This document shows positions 7,567 through 14,395 of a stretch of DNA of 22,854 bases, piece by piece (within the stretch, counting starts at the first letter, position 1; each line of letters starts with the position of its first letter). The position numbers and the translations under genes were made by a program. This DNA is from SZUA-1535 sp964594175 (GTDB lineage Archaea > Aenigmatarchaeota > Aenigmatarchaeia > Aenigmatarchaeales > SZUA-1535): the NCBI GenBank assembly GCA_964594175.1, contig CAZQLM010000007.1:1-22854 (forward strand), in the 5' to 3' direction. The notes under the pieces were generated by a model. It saw nothing but the letters and a program-made list of their open reading frames with translations. It was not told where the DNA came from and searched no databases.

Positions 7567-8100
7567 TTACTCACCAAATAACATTTTTGTCTGCGAAGAG
7601 CTTTCTTTGTTTGAAATAACTACTGCATAACTTCTTAATATTTCTTCAAAAATTTTCAAATTATTTGCTTTTGACGTTTTTCCAGAAGAAACATTATCTA
7701 TTGCAATATCCGCAAATCCAGCTGTAACCCAACCTTCTGTTTCACCTACAGCATTTTCTATTTCAAAACTTTCTATTCCCTTTTCACGTATCCATTTTTC
7801 AGATAAATTTGGATAAGGTGTTACTATCCTTAATCGCAAATCTTCATATTTTTCCAGGTTAAAATCCTTTTTTGTTAAAGCACAGATTTTAGCTTTAGCA
7901 GAAGATGTAAATTCTTTTAAAACCTCTAGATTCGTTTTATAACCTTTTTTCAAAAGATATTCCTCAAACCAATCCTTTCCTGTTATACCAAGTAAAGCTT
8001 TTTCTGGATATTTTTCAAGAATGATTGGGACATCACGAGATTTTACTAAAAGTAGATTATAATTTCCTAATGAAAAAGAAAATTTTCTTTCTTCAATCAC
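7567..8100 (-). CDS. hisG: HisG-like ATP phosphoribosyltransferase, short form
   Basis: HisG joins ATP and PRPP in the first step of histidine synthesis. From the GTG at 8100 the frame codes 177 residues with HisG landmarks: SRDVP (21-25), GITGKDW (38-44), YPNLSEKW, and a PRPP-binding loop DNVSSGKTSKANNL (135-148). It lacks the regulatory C-terminal domain, as in short-form HisG, which normally needs HisZ, a HisRS-like partner. The start is uncertain. HisG-like sequence (ILRYDNGNIRNYLEEL) continues in frame upstream to about 8163, but no ATG, GTG or TTG occurs there. An ATA at 8163-8161, 5 nt after GGAG, or an ATT at 8178, would give about 198-203 residues, nearer the family length. A frameshift is the alternative. 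The gene follows a wHTH gene and precedes hisS. Confidence 0.75.
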   Translation of the reverse strand: MIEERKFSFSLGNYNLLLVKSRDVPIILEKYPEKALLGITGKDWFEEYLLKKGYKTNLEVLKEFTSSAKAKICALTKKDFNLEKYEDLRLRIVTPYPNLSEKWIREKGIESFEIENAVGETEGWVTAGFADIAIDNVSSGKTSKANNLKIFEEILRSYAVVISNKESSSQTKMLFGE

Positions 8101-8171
8101 AATATTTTTTCCTGTTAATTCTTCTAAATAATTTCTTATATTTCCGTTGTCATATCTTAGTATTTTTTCTC

Positions 8172-8489
8172 CTACAATGAATCCACTCCCCCATCATTTT
8201 TCACCCTTTTCATTTTTTCAAAAATTTCAACAGCTAGCATTCCTAAAGGTGTTAATTTTACAGGAAAAGAATTCTTGTAGGTTACAAATCCAAACCTTTC
8301 CAACCGGTAAATATTATACTTCACAGTAGACTCTGCTATTTTTGCTTTTTTCGAGAAATATTTTGCAAACGAAGAAACTGTTAAGCTTACTTCACAAATT
8401 TCTTTGAGCATTAAAACCTGCTTTTCACTGAGCAAATTTTTCAAAAGCTTTCCAAAATATTTTTCAAAACTGCAACGTGTTCCATGCAA
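8172..8489 (-). CDS. winged helix-turn-helix transcriptional regulator
   Basis: This 105-residue protein fits a single winged-helix domain. A helix (about 22-32) leads to a helix-turn-helix region containing SSFAKYFSKKAKIAESTVKY, then the wing GFVTYKNSFPVKLTPLGMLA and a short final helix. There is no ligand domain, so it might act alone as a DNA-binding repressor or activator. The only usable start is a TTG at 8489. A palindromic TATA-like ATTTAAAT (8518-8525) lies about 32 nt upstream, giving a leader of only a few bases. CTTG/CAAG dyads at 8526-8554 directly upstream of that box are candidate operators. It is the first gene of the operon with hisG and hisS, which suggests autoregulated control of histidine-related genes (inference). 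Confidence 0.7.
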   Translation of the reverse strand: MHGTRCSFEKYFGKLLKNLLSEKQVLMLKEICEVSLTVSSFAKYFSKKAKIAESTVKYNIYRLERFGFVTYKNSFPVKLTPLGMLAVEIFEKMKRVKNDGGVDSL

Positions 8490-8525
8490 TCACCAAAAGA
8501 GAGTTTACCACTAAATTATTTAAAT

Positions 8526-8554
8526 CTTGTAGTCAAGAAAACTTGACTTGCAAG
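8526..8554 (-). promoter_or_regulatory. CTTG/CAAG dyad cluster, candidate operator of the wHTH-hisG-hisS operon
   Basis: Four CTTG or CAAG tetramers occur in 29 bp. AGTCAAG (8531-8537) and CTTGACT (8542-8548) form a perfect 7-bp inverted repeat with a 4-nt spacer. CTTG-TAGT-CAAG (8526-8537) and CTTGCAAG (8547-8554) add two further dyads. The cluster abuts the ATTTAAAT box (8518-8525) of the wHTH gene, in the place where a regulator could compete with TFB/TBP. The binding protein is not shown; the adjacent wHTH is the natural candidate. Confidence 0.6.
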
Positions 8555-8566
8555 CTGCGAAACTTC

Positions 8567-9250
8567 TCAGTAAAAAATGTCTTTTTCGCAATAAAAACTT
8601 ACATCTTTTTTTCCCAAGGCTCTTGCAAGGTTGTAGTAAAATATACTGTATTTTAGGAGAGCTGTGAAGAAAGCGTCCTTTAATTTTTTGAATCTTTCAT
8701 CAAGAATTTTCTTAAATTCAAAAACTTCACTTGGATAATCCCACCGCACGTACCAAAGTCTATGATCTACCTGCTCTACGTGTTTTCTATCTATCCATAA
8801 CTCCAGAACTCTTTTATCCATTTTACCCTTTTTCACGCGCTCTTCCAAAATTTTTCTTAAATCCCTTTCAAGAGCCATTTCGCCTGCAATTTCATGCTTA
8901 CATCGCAGTTTAAGGCCAGAAACGTAATTTAGATATTTCTTGTCGTCGCAATAACAGGGAGAAGCTTGTTGTATGCAGATAAAGTTTTTATCAAAATTTG
9001 GTTTTATTTTAAAATGGATTTCGTAGGAAGTAAATTTAAATCTTCCTTCTGAAGGTATTTTTACTGTAATATCAAAGCTCCCTGTTTCATCGCATGGTCC
9101 TCCTTTCCAACCATAAGAAGCACTATTTCTCAGTTCTATTGCCTTTAATCTTCTCCACGGCTCTCCGTAAGTTTCAACTTCAGCTATGTTGTAATGCTCC
9201 CACAGTTTTCTCCAAACTTTCAGAAATTTAACCTTTTGCTCGTGTTTCAT
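8567..9250 (-). CDS. unrecognised 227-residue protein
   Basis: I do not recognise this protein. It is soluble and rich in aromatic and charged residues, with a cluster of histidines, cysteines and acidic residues in the first half (GGPCDETGSFDIT at about 50-62, SPCYCDD near 97-103, RCKHE near 116-120). The second half is helical and lysine-rich, ending in a long amphipathic region. It has a TATA-like box at 9290-9297 giving a leader of about 17 nt, with a clear Shine-Dalgarno GAGGTAG (9257-9263) 6 nt before the ATG. That makes it a leadered exception in this window. It follows dph6 on the same strand and could also be read through from it. Confidence 0.6.
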   Translation of the reverse strand: MKHEQKVKFLKVWRKLWEHYNIAEVETYGEPWRRLKAIELRNSASYGWKGGPCDETGSFDITVKIPSEGRFKFTSYEIHFKIKPNFDKNFICIQQASPCYCDDKKYLNYVSGLKLRCKHEIAGEMALERDLRKILEERVKKGKMDKRVLELWIDRKHVEQVDHRLWYVRWDYPSEVFEFKKILDERFKKLKDAFFTALLKYSIFYYNLARALGKKDVSFYCEKDIFY

Positions 9251-9300
9251 ATCTTTCTACCTCGGTTTTTTGCATAACTTTCTGCAGTGTATTTAAGTTT

Positions 9301-10002
9301 TTAAATTTTTCTTCTTGCAAGTCCTTGAAAAAGATGTGAAGGTGAAATTTCCTCTATCAAAAACTTCACAGTATTATTTTCTTTTACTTTTTTGCCTTTG
9401 ACTTTGAGTTCATTTTTCCAGAAAGGTGTTTTCACCACAAAGGTTTCGTATTCTCCGCCCTCTCCAGAGATTTCGCAACCATGTTTTTTCAAATCTTCAA
9501 CAAAAGCTTGCACGTTTTCCTTCGTAATTTTTACTCCAACCCATTTTTCAAGCTCTTCTCCTGCATGGACAACGAGAAACTCAAAACCGTGCTCCGTTAT
9601 TTCCAAAAGCAATTTCTCGCTGCTTTTATGCCACAGAGGAGCATATCCAGCTATGCCAAGTTCTTGGCAAATGAAATCCAACCTATGCTTTTGATACTCG
9701 CTTTTTACAGCTCCGCTAACAAGTGCTTCAAAGTTATCTTTTTGTTTAGTTTTTTTGAGATGGTGTAAAATTTCCGTAACTTCTTCCTCTTTTTCGCCTG
9801 TTACAAAAATTTCCTTATGCTTCACATTACTAAGCTTTGCTTGGAATGAAACAAATTGAACGTTTATACTGTGAAGCATATAACTTTCTTTTATCCTTGG
9901 AATAAACGTAATCCATTGACATATACTAAAACCCTGCTGAAGCATTAGATAAAAAGCATAAATCGAATCCTTTCCTCCCGAAATAATTGCCACGCCCTTC
10001 AT
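9301..10002 (-). CDS. dph6: diphthine--ammonia ligase
   Basis: Dph6 amidates diphthine on translation elongation factor 2, the last step of diphthamide formation, using ATP and ammonium. The 233-residue protein opens with the PP-loop SGGKDS (8-13) of adenylate-forming N-type ATP pyrophosphatases. It then has the family blocks LVSGAVKSEYQ (94-104), PLWHKS and GEGGEYETFV (180-189). Its length matches the archaeal form. A TATA-like stretch (10028-10037) lies about 29 nt before the ATG, inside the end of the frameshifted gene upstream, from whose stop dph6 is separated by 6 nt. It may therefore be made both from its own leaderless message and by read-through from the PH-domain operon. Confidence 0.92.
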   Translation of the reverse strand: MKGVAIISGGKDSIYAFYLMLQQGFSICQWITFIPRIKESYMLHSINVQFVSFQAKLSNVKHKEIFVTGEKEEEVTEILHHLKKTKQKDNFEALVSGAVKSEYQKHRLDFICQELGIAGYAPLWHKSSEKLLLEITEHGFEFLVVHAGEELEKWVGVKITKENVQAFVEDLKKHGCEISGEGGEYETFVVKTPFWKNELKVKGKKVKENNTVKFLIEEISPSHLFQGLARRKI

Positions 10003-10008
10003 AAAATT

Positions 10009-10353
10009 TTATTTTACTTCCTTTACCAAATATATATCACCTTCCTCATCTCCAGTACCAATACCGATTGTATCAAGAGCTTCTATTACAGGAATATTTG
10101 GACTTTCCTCCAAATCTATCTCTTTTTTATTATATCAATATCGCACATTATGGGAACTGCTTTTTTGTATACTATTTCGAAACCTTCTTTCTTTAATGCT
10201 TCGCTAACTTCTTTTAATCCCTCTTCCCCACCTGTACCGCATATTTTTGCGCATGCATTGCATGCAATTACAACAATTCTCTTTAATGAATCTCTAGTCG
10301 AGCATTATTTCCGCAAATCCTGTATTGTATTTGCCAGCATGCCGCTCAGCCAT
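10009..10353 (-). pseudogene. frameshifted small MTHFR_C-like (zinc-binding) gene
   Basis: Three minus-strand frames join into one protein-like sequence of about 115 residues. The ATG at 10353 overlaps the stop of the PH-domain gene and reads MAERHAGKYNTGFAEIMLD to a TAG. A +1 frame continues RDSLKRIVVIACNACAKICG, then TGGEEGLKEVSEALKKEGFE and IMCDIDIIKK to a TAG. After another shift at an A6 run (about 10123-10128), a third frame reads EIDLEESPNIPVIEALDTIG to the stop at 10009. The CNACAKICGTGGE block, a later MCD, and PVIEALDT recall the zinc-binding C-terminal domain family MTHFR_C (PF12225, as in MetV). Two shifts in 345 bp mean a decaying gene, assembly errors, or (least likely) recoding. 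The cysteines C-x2-C-x3-C remain intact within one frame. Confidence 0.6.
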
Positions 10354-10828
10354 TTATTCTTTCTTTAACCGCATTTACAAAATCTTTGAAATCCTCTCTC
10401 TTTATTCCCAACCCTATTTTGCCTTTTTTCGTTTCTAGAATAACAAGCTCTTTCCTGCTTCTTGAATAAACTTTAACTTTTCCTAAATTCTTGAAGTGAA
10501 AAATTCCGTAAAAGCCGAAAAGCCCGCCTGAACCAAATAAACGAAATGCAACGAATTTTGTTGTTGCGATGTCTCTTATTTCACGGTATGGTATAAAAAC
10601 GCTCCCAGCAACCTTTTTCACCCTTATCCCATTTTCTTCAGTTATGACTTTTAGTGGAGTAAAGAGATATACTAAAATTGTTACCAGGGCAAGGAAGCAC
10701 GCGAAAAGCGTGCCAAGAAAAAAGGATATCGAATAAATCATGAATGTTGCAAAAATGCAAATAATGAAATAAACGGCTGTAAGGGTTTTTGTTGCCTTAT
10801 CAGCATAAAGCGAGTACACCTTTTTCAT
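10346..10828 (-). CDS. membrane protein with bacterial-type PH domain (bPH_5-like)
   Basis: This 160-residue protein has a short cytosolic N-terminus and two close hydrophobic helices (about residues 17-58). A soluble domain follows, with GIRVKKVAGSVFIPYREIRD, then GSGGLFGFYGIF and a final helix. The pattern ikk-IPyrdI ... G.GGLfGyyG resembles the pleckstrin-homology-like family PF10882 (bPH_5), whose members sit at membranes with unknown roles. The ATG at 10828 is preferred to the upstream in-frame start at 10867, which precedes the promoter. A TATA box at 10851-10860, shared with the divergent radical SAM gene, lies 27 nt before it. The frameshifted small gene overlaps its stop. Confidence 0.72.
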   Translation of the reverse strand: MKKVYSLYADKATKTLTAVYFIICIFATFMIYSISFFLGTLFACFLALVTILVYLFTPLKVITEENGIRVKKVAGSVFIPYREIRDIATTKFVAFRLFGSGGLFGFYGIFHFKNLGKVKVYSRSRKELVILETKKGKIGLGIKREDFKDFVNAVKERING

Positions 10829-10850
10829 GATCTTGATATTTTTTAGCTTT

Positions 10851-10860
10851 CTTATATAAG
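10851..10860. promoter_or_regulatory. shared palindromic TATA box of two divergent genes
   Basis: The 10-bp sequence CTTATATAAG is a perfect palindrome in the 50-bp gap between two divergent genes. Its centre is about 27 nt from the ATG at 10828 (minus) and about 23 nt from the ATG at 10879 (plus), and I see no other TATA-like element at a usable distance for either gene. One TBP site could therefore serve both directions, with TFB contacts on the flanks deciding orientation. Confidence 0.65.
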
Positions 10861-10878
10861 TTAGCACAATTTTTTAGC

Positions 10879-11709
10879 ATGGAAAAGAAAATTAGAATAA
10901 TTTTGACAAAAGCGAAAAAAGCATACTCAACAACAAAAATTCCTGGAGCGAAATGGGCTGTAAACCCTTATATAGGATGCGAGCACGCATGCAAGTACTG
11001 CTATGCCAAATTCATGTGTAAGTACTATAACTATGGAGAATGGGGCTCGTGGGTTGTTGTAAAAGAAAATCTTCCGCCGTTAATTAAAAATAAATACGTA
11101 AATGGGCGTGTTGTTATGAGCACAGTAAGCGATGTTTATCAACCGGTGGAGAGAGAATTTCTGCTTACAAGAAATGTGTTAAAAAATATGAGCAAATCGG
11201 TCAAGCTTTCTATTTTAACAAAATCTGATTTAGTTTTAAGAGACATAGATTTATTTAAAAAATTCGCTTGCATAGAAGTTGGGCTTACAATCAATGGTTT
11301 CGAAGGTGAACTCAAGAAAGAAATTGAGCCATATTCTCCTTGTAACAAGAAAAGAATAGAAGCGCTGAAAATACTGAACGAGAATGGAATTAAAAATTAT
11401 GCTTTTATCTCCCCAATAATTCCAGGATTGGTTGATGTAAAGAAATTAATAAAAGAAACAAAAAATTTTACAACTTTTTACTGGTTTGAATTTTTGAATT
11501 TAAACGCCAGCGGCAGAGAGTTCAGAAAATGGTTAATGGAAAACCATCCAGAAAGTTATGAAATACTTTCCGATAAAACAAAAACAGAAAAATATATAAA
11601 TAGCGTGATAGATGTAATAGAAAAAAGCAGAGTTACTGTCAAAGGTATTTGCATTCATCACCCCAAATTGGTAATCAGGAAAAACATTAGAGATTTATTT
11701 TCTTGGTAG
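10879..11709 (+). CDS. radical SAM protein, SplB-like (COG1533)
   Basis: This 276-residue radical SAM enzyme has the iron-sulfur motif C34-x3-C38-x2-C41 in GCEHACKYCY, preceded by WAVNPYIG. The family block MSTVSDVYQPVEREFLLTR follows at about residues 80-98, and the barrel strands ILTKSDLVLRD, VGLTI and FISPIIPG come next. This order is that of COG1533, the group that includes spore photoproduct lyase and many archaeal proteins of unknown substrate. SplB function should not be assumed. It shares a palindromic TATA box with the divergent PH-domain gene and is probably leaderless. Its stop codon at 11709 directly abuts the stop of the convergent amidohydrolase, with no base between. Confidence 0.85.
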   Translation: MEKKIRIILTKAKKAYSTTKIPGAKWAVNPYIGCEHACKYCYAKFMCKYYNYGEWGSWVVVKENLPPLIKNKYVNGRVVMSTVSDVYQPVEREFLLTRNVLKNMSKSVKLSILTKSDLVLRDIDLFKKFACIEVGLTINGFEGELKKEIEPYSPCNKKRIEALKILNENGIKNYAFISPIIPGLVDVKKLIKETKNFTTFYWFEFLNLNASGREFRKWLMENHPESYEILSDKTKTEKYINSVIDVIEKSRVTVKGICIHHPKLVIRKNIRDLFSW

Positions 11710-12996
11710 CTATTTGAACAAATCCTCAACAGCTTTTTCAAAAACTTCAACAATTTTCTCTTCTTTCGCGTTTGCAAGTTTTCCGTCACGAACAACAAAA
11801 TTTCCTGCCACAAGCAAATCTCTTACGCAGTTTCCTGTTGCAGAATACACCAGATTTGAAACAGGATTTAGCAGAGGTTTCATAGAATAATGCTCCAAAT
11901 CTATCAAAGCTAAATCAGCTTCTTTCCCAGGCTCTATGCTTCCAGAATTTAAACCGAAGCATTTCGCTGGATTAACCGTAGCTAAATCAAGTGTTTGCTG
12001 TGCCGTTAGCTCAATTCCGTTCCATCTATACCACTTTTGTAATAAAGCGCAGAACTTCATTTCGCGAAACATATCCAGGCTGTTATTGGAACAAGCTCCA
12101 TCCGTTCCTATGCAAACATTCACGCCTGCCTGTAAGTATTCACGCATAGGGAATGCTCCTCCTGTGGCAAGTTTCATATTGCTTGCCGGACAATGGACTG
12201 CTTTGGTACCGTATTTTGAAAGAATTTCTATTTCCCTTTTTGAAACCCAGCTTCCGTGAAAAATTACTGTATTTTCGTCGAGAAATCCAAGCTTTTCTAA
12301 ATATTCTACTGGCCTTACTCCGTGTTCTTTAATGCAATCGAAAACTTCCTTACGTGTTTCTGAAAGGTGTATGGTTTTTAGCAAGTTTCTCTCTTTTGCA
12401 AATTCATTTACCCATTCTAAAAGCTCTTTGGAGCATGTGTAAATAGCATGCGGAGCTAATACCGGCTCTATTCCTTGATATTTCCCGCGAACGCTTTCTA
12501 TAAATTTTTTTGTTCTTTTTATCTCACGCTCGCGTTTTTCCTCGTTGAACAAATCGATCATTCCGTACCCCAAAAAAGCCTTCATCCCTATCTCGCTTAC
12601 TGCCTTTGCAACTTCTTCCATTTCGAAGTACATATCAACAAAGCAGCATGTTCCTGTTTTCGCCATTTCCATGCATGCGAATAAAGCTCCTGCGTAAATA
12701 TGCTTAGGTTTTAATTTTGCCTCAACCTTCCACACATCGCTTAGCCAAGCATGCAGCTCTTGGTCATCGCGATAGCCGCGCATTAAAACCATGCTTGCAT
12801 GTGTATGCGCATTGAACAGAGCCGGCATTACGAGCTTTTTAGAACAGTCAAGAACTTCATCTGCGTTTTGCGAAATATTTTTGCCTATTTCCTTTATTTT
12901 TCCTTCTTCTATTAAAACATCTATATTTTTCAGAATTTTTCTGTCGCTGTTTTGCGTTACTACGATTCCGCAGTTTTTCAGGAGCAAGCTTTCCAT
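11710..12996 (-). CDS. amidohydrolase, MTA/SAH (5'-deoxyadenosine) deaminase type
   Basis: This 428-residue protein resembles the MtaD/DadD group, which deaminates S-adenosylhomocysteine, methylthioadenosine or 5'-deoxyadenosine. The residues line up well: metal ligands H64 and H66 in NAHTHAS, H210 in HLSET and D299 in GTDGACSNNS. E213 and H247 would assist catalysis, and H183 sits in APH. The RGYRDD block after the HxH also fits. SAH deamination is the likely route of SAH disposal in archaea lacking SAH hydrolase, and 5'-deoxyadenosine is the by-product of radical SAM enzymes, one of which is the convergent neighbour. That link is suggestive only. A TATA-like box at 13016-13024 lies about 25 nt before the ATG, so it is probably leaderless and monocistronic. 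Confidence 0.88.
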   Translation of the reverse strand: MESLLLKNCGIVVTQNSDRKILKNIDVLIEEGKIKEIGKNISQNADEVLDCSKKLVMPALFNAHTHASMVLMRGYRDDQELHAWLSDVWKVEAKLKPKHIYAGALFACMEMAKTGTCCFVDMYFEMEEVAKAVSEIGMKAFLGYGMIDLFNEEKREREIKRTKKFIESVRGKYQGIEPVLAPHAIYTCSKELLEWVNEFAKERNLLKTIHLSETRKEVFDCIKEHGVRPVEYLEKLGFLDENTVIFHGSWVSKREIEILSKYGTKAVHCPASNMKLATGGAFPMREYLQAGVNVCIGTDGACSNNSLDMFREMKFCALLQKWYRWNGIELTAQQTLDLATVNPAKCFGLNSGSIEPGKEADLALIDLEHYSMKPLLNPVSNLVYSATGNCVRDLLVAGNFVVRDGKLANAKEEKIVEVFEKAVEDLFK

Positions 12997-13081
12997 GAAA
13001 AAATTTTGAAAAAAGAATTATAAAAATTTGGAACACAAAAAGTCGGAGCAAAGCTTTTCAAAGCAAGCGGAATTTCGGCGT

Positions 13082-13615
13082 TTACTGCGAGAATTTCCCT
13101 TCTTTAAATGCTTTTTCGACAAACTCAGCAATTCTATCAATGAAAAGCTCTATCTTGTCCGTTACTAAATGAAGCCAGTAACCGATAAATGCAATGCTCG
13201 CAAATATAATGCTCCAGAAAATATCCGTAAGTTTATAGCTAAGAAGGAAAACAAATACAGACCAGGAAAAAATCCCAAGATAACCGTGAGAATACTTTCT
13301 TTTATGAGTTGGAATATACCTTTTTTCTCTTTTGATTACGTTTCCAAAAAGATAAAGAAAATCTGGAAGCCATGCAGAGATATAAAGTAATGCCAGCGCA
13401 ATAAAAAAATAATGAAAACAAAATTCTCCATTTCCGTAAAGGTAGATTACCAGAAGTAGTAAAAGCGTTCCGAGATATTCGCAAGCCTTTACAGCGATTT
13501 TATTGTGTCTTTCGAATTCTTTTCTTATATGGAGCTTGCTTCTCCCTTTTCCCATCCACTCATAAACAAAATCTTCAGCCTTCGATCGTAGGCTCATGAA
13601 AATATTAAAGTTCAT
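13082..13615 (-). CDS. YdjM-like membrane-bound metal-dependent hydrolase (DUF457-like)
   Basis: This 177-residue integral membrane protein has about four helices (residues 47-60, 67-84, 112-127 and 131-150). Polar motifs at helix ends match the YdjM/DUF457 pattern (PF04307): LPDF (83-86), HKRKYSH (104-110) and GYWLHLVTDKIE (145-156), which together could bind a metal. In the family these are PD, HRG-tHS and GxxxHxxxD. A soluble basic stretch precedes the first helix. Activity is unproven for most members. The start is the ATG at 13615, which overlaps the stop of the phosphoesterase gene (ATGA), so the two are co-translated; an internal ATG at 13597 is possible. Confidence 0.7.
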   Translation of the reverse strand: MNFNIFMSLRSKAEDFVYEWMGKGRSKLHIRKEFERHNKIAVKACEYLGTLLLLLVIYLYGNGEFCFHYFFIALALLYISAWLPDFLYLFGNVIKREKRYIPTHKRKYSHGYLGIFSWSVFVFLLSYKLTDIFWSIIFASIAFIGYWLHLVTDKIELFIDRIAEFVEKAFKEGKFSQ

Positions 13616-14361
13616 AAGAATAAATTTTTGAGTCTGCCAAGATAAGTGCCGTCTACAAGGTAAATCCTTGCATTTTCCAAATCCAAAAATTTGATGTTGG
13701 GCCCTAAAGGTGAATACTCCGGTGAGTTTATTTTACTTCCTCCTAAAAGAGTGTTAAAGGCTGGAAAAATAACAGCTTTTTTGAGATTGCAGCCCGAGTT
13801 GTATTTTTCTTCGAAACGTTTTGCAAAAACCTTTGCTACGATCCAGCAAGGTTCGGCAAAACGCATTCCAAAGCGATCAACAAATTCTATGCTTGCATGC
13901 TCGTGAGCGAGGAAAAGATAGTGAGCTTTTAAAAGCTCTTTTCCTATCCACGCATGTCCGTGGGCAAACGCAAAATTTTTCAGTAAAACGCCTTCTCCTG
14001 GGAAAATTTTTACAGAGCTCGGGCAATATTTCTCGATGTCCCCGTCGTGATTACCCTTTGTAATAATTATCTGGGCGTACTTTGCTATACTTTCTAAAAA
14101 TTCCGGTAGCTCGTATTTTTCCTGTAAAGAAGGTACGGGAACTGAGTGCTTAACGTCTCCTAAAAGCAGGAGCTTTTCAGGAGAAAACCACCTTACTAAT
14201 TTTCTTATTTTTTCAAGAATTTTTCTCGTCTGCGAAGGTATGCTTATACCAGAGCGAAAAAGCTCGTACTCAAAACCTATATGCAAGTCTCCTAACACCA
14301 AAACTTTCTCTTTTTCAAGATAAAGTGCTCTTTCCTTGGAGAAAAGCAATTTCACAGACAT
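13612..14361 (-). CDS. archaeal metallophosphoesterase, TIGR00024/COG1407 type (SbcD-related)
   Basis: This 249-residue calcineurin-like phosphoesterase has the full metal set: GDLHIG (24-29), GDVKH (68-72), GNHDG (103-107), HGHAW (134-138) and HEH (153-155). The spacing, and the FSPEKLLLLGD block, fit the archaeal family called SbcD-related (TIGR00024, COG1407). In bacteria relatives of this family sit beside helicases. The substrate is unknown. It is short and lacks the nuclease capping domain of Mre11. It heads a two-gene unit with the YdjM-like gene and diverges from herA across 34 bp, so their promoters overlap. In many archaea herA lies with mre11, rad50 and nurA. Here this phosphoesterase occupies that neighbouring position, but it is not Mre11. 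Confidence 0.85.
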   Translation of the reverse strand: MSVKLLFSKERALYLEKEKVLVLGDLHIGFEYELFRSGISIPSQTRKILEKIRKLVRWFSPEKLLLLGDVKHSVPVPSLQEKYELPEFLESIAKYAQIIITKGNHDGDIEKYCPSSVKIFPGEGVLLKNFAFAHGHAWIGKELLKAHYLFLAHEHASIEFVDRFGMRFAEPCWIVAKVFAKRFEEKYNSGCNLKKAVIFPAFNTLLGGSKINSPEYSPLGPNIKFLDLENARIYLVDGTYLGRLKNLFL

Positions 14362-14395
14362 AATTTTTATTAACTTTACTTAAGGATAAAAGAAT
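14362..14395. promoter_or_regulatory. 34-bp divergent promoter between the phosphoesterase gene and herA
   Basis: TTTTTATTA (14364-14372) is centred about 27 nt before the herA ATG, and GATAAAAG (14385-14392, read on the minus strand) about 27 nt before the phosphoesterase ATG. Each box lies close to the other gene's first codon, so both cannot easily be occupied by full initiation complexes at once. Confidence 0.55.

Noticed and set aside
7567..8100. HisG-like protein as a LysR or periplasmic binding domain
   Set aside because: The PRPP loop DNVSSGKTSKANNL and the GITGKDW block are specific to HisG.
10280..10300. Programmed +1 frameshift at CTCGACTAG in the MTHFR_C-like gene
   Set aside because: The site does not match a known slippery or prfB-type signal, and a second shift occurs further on, so decay or error is simpler.
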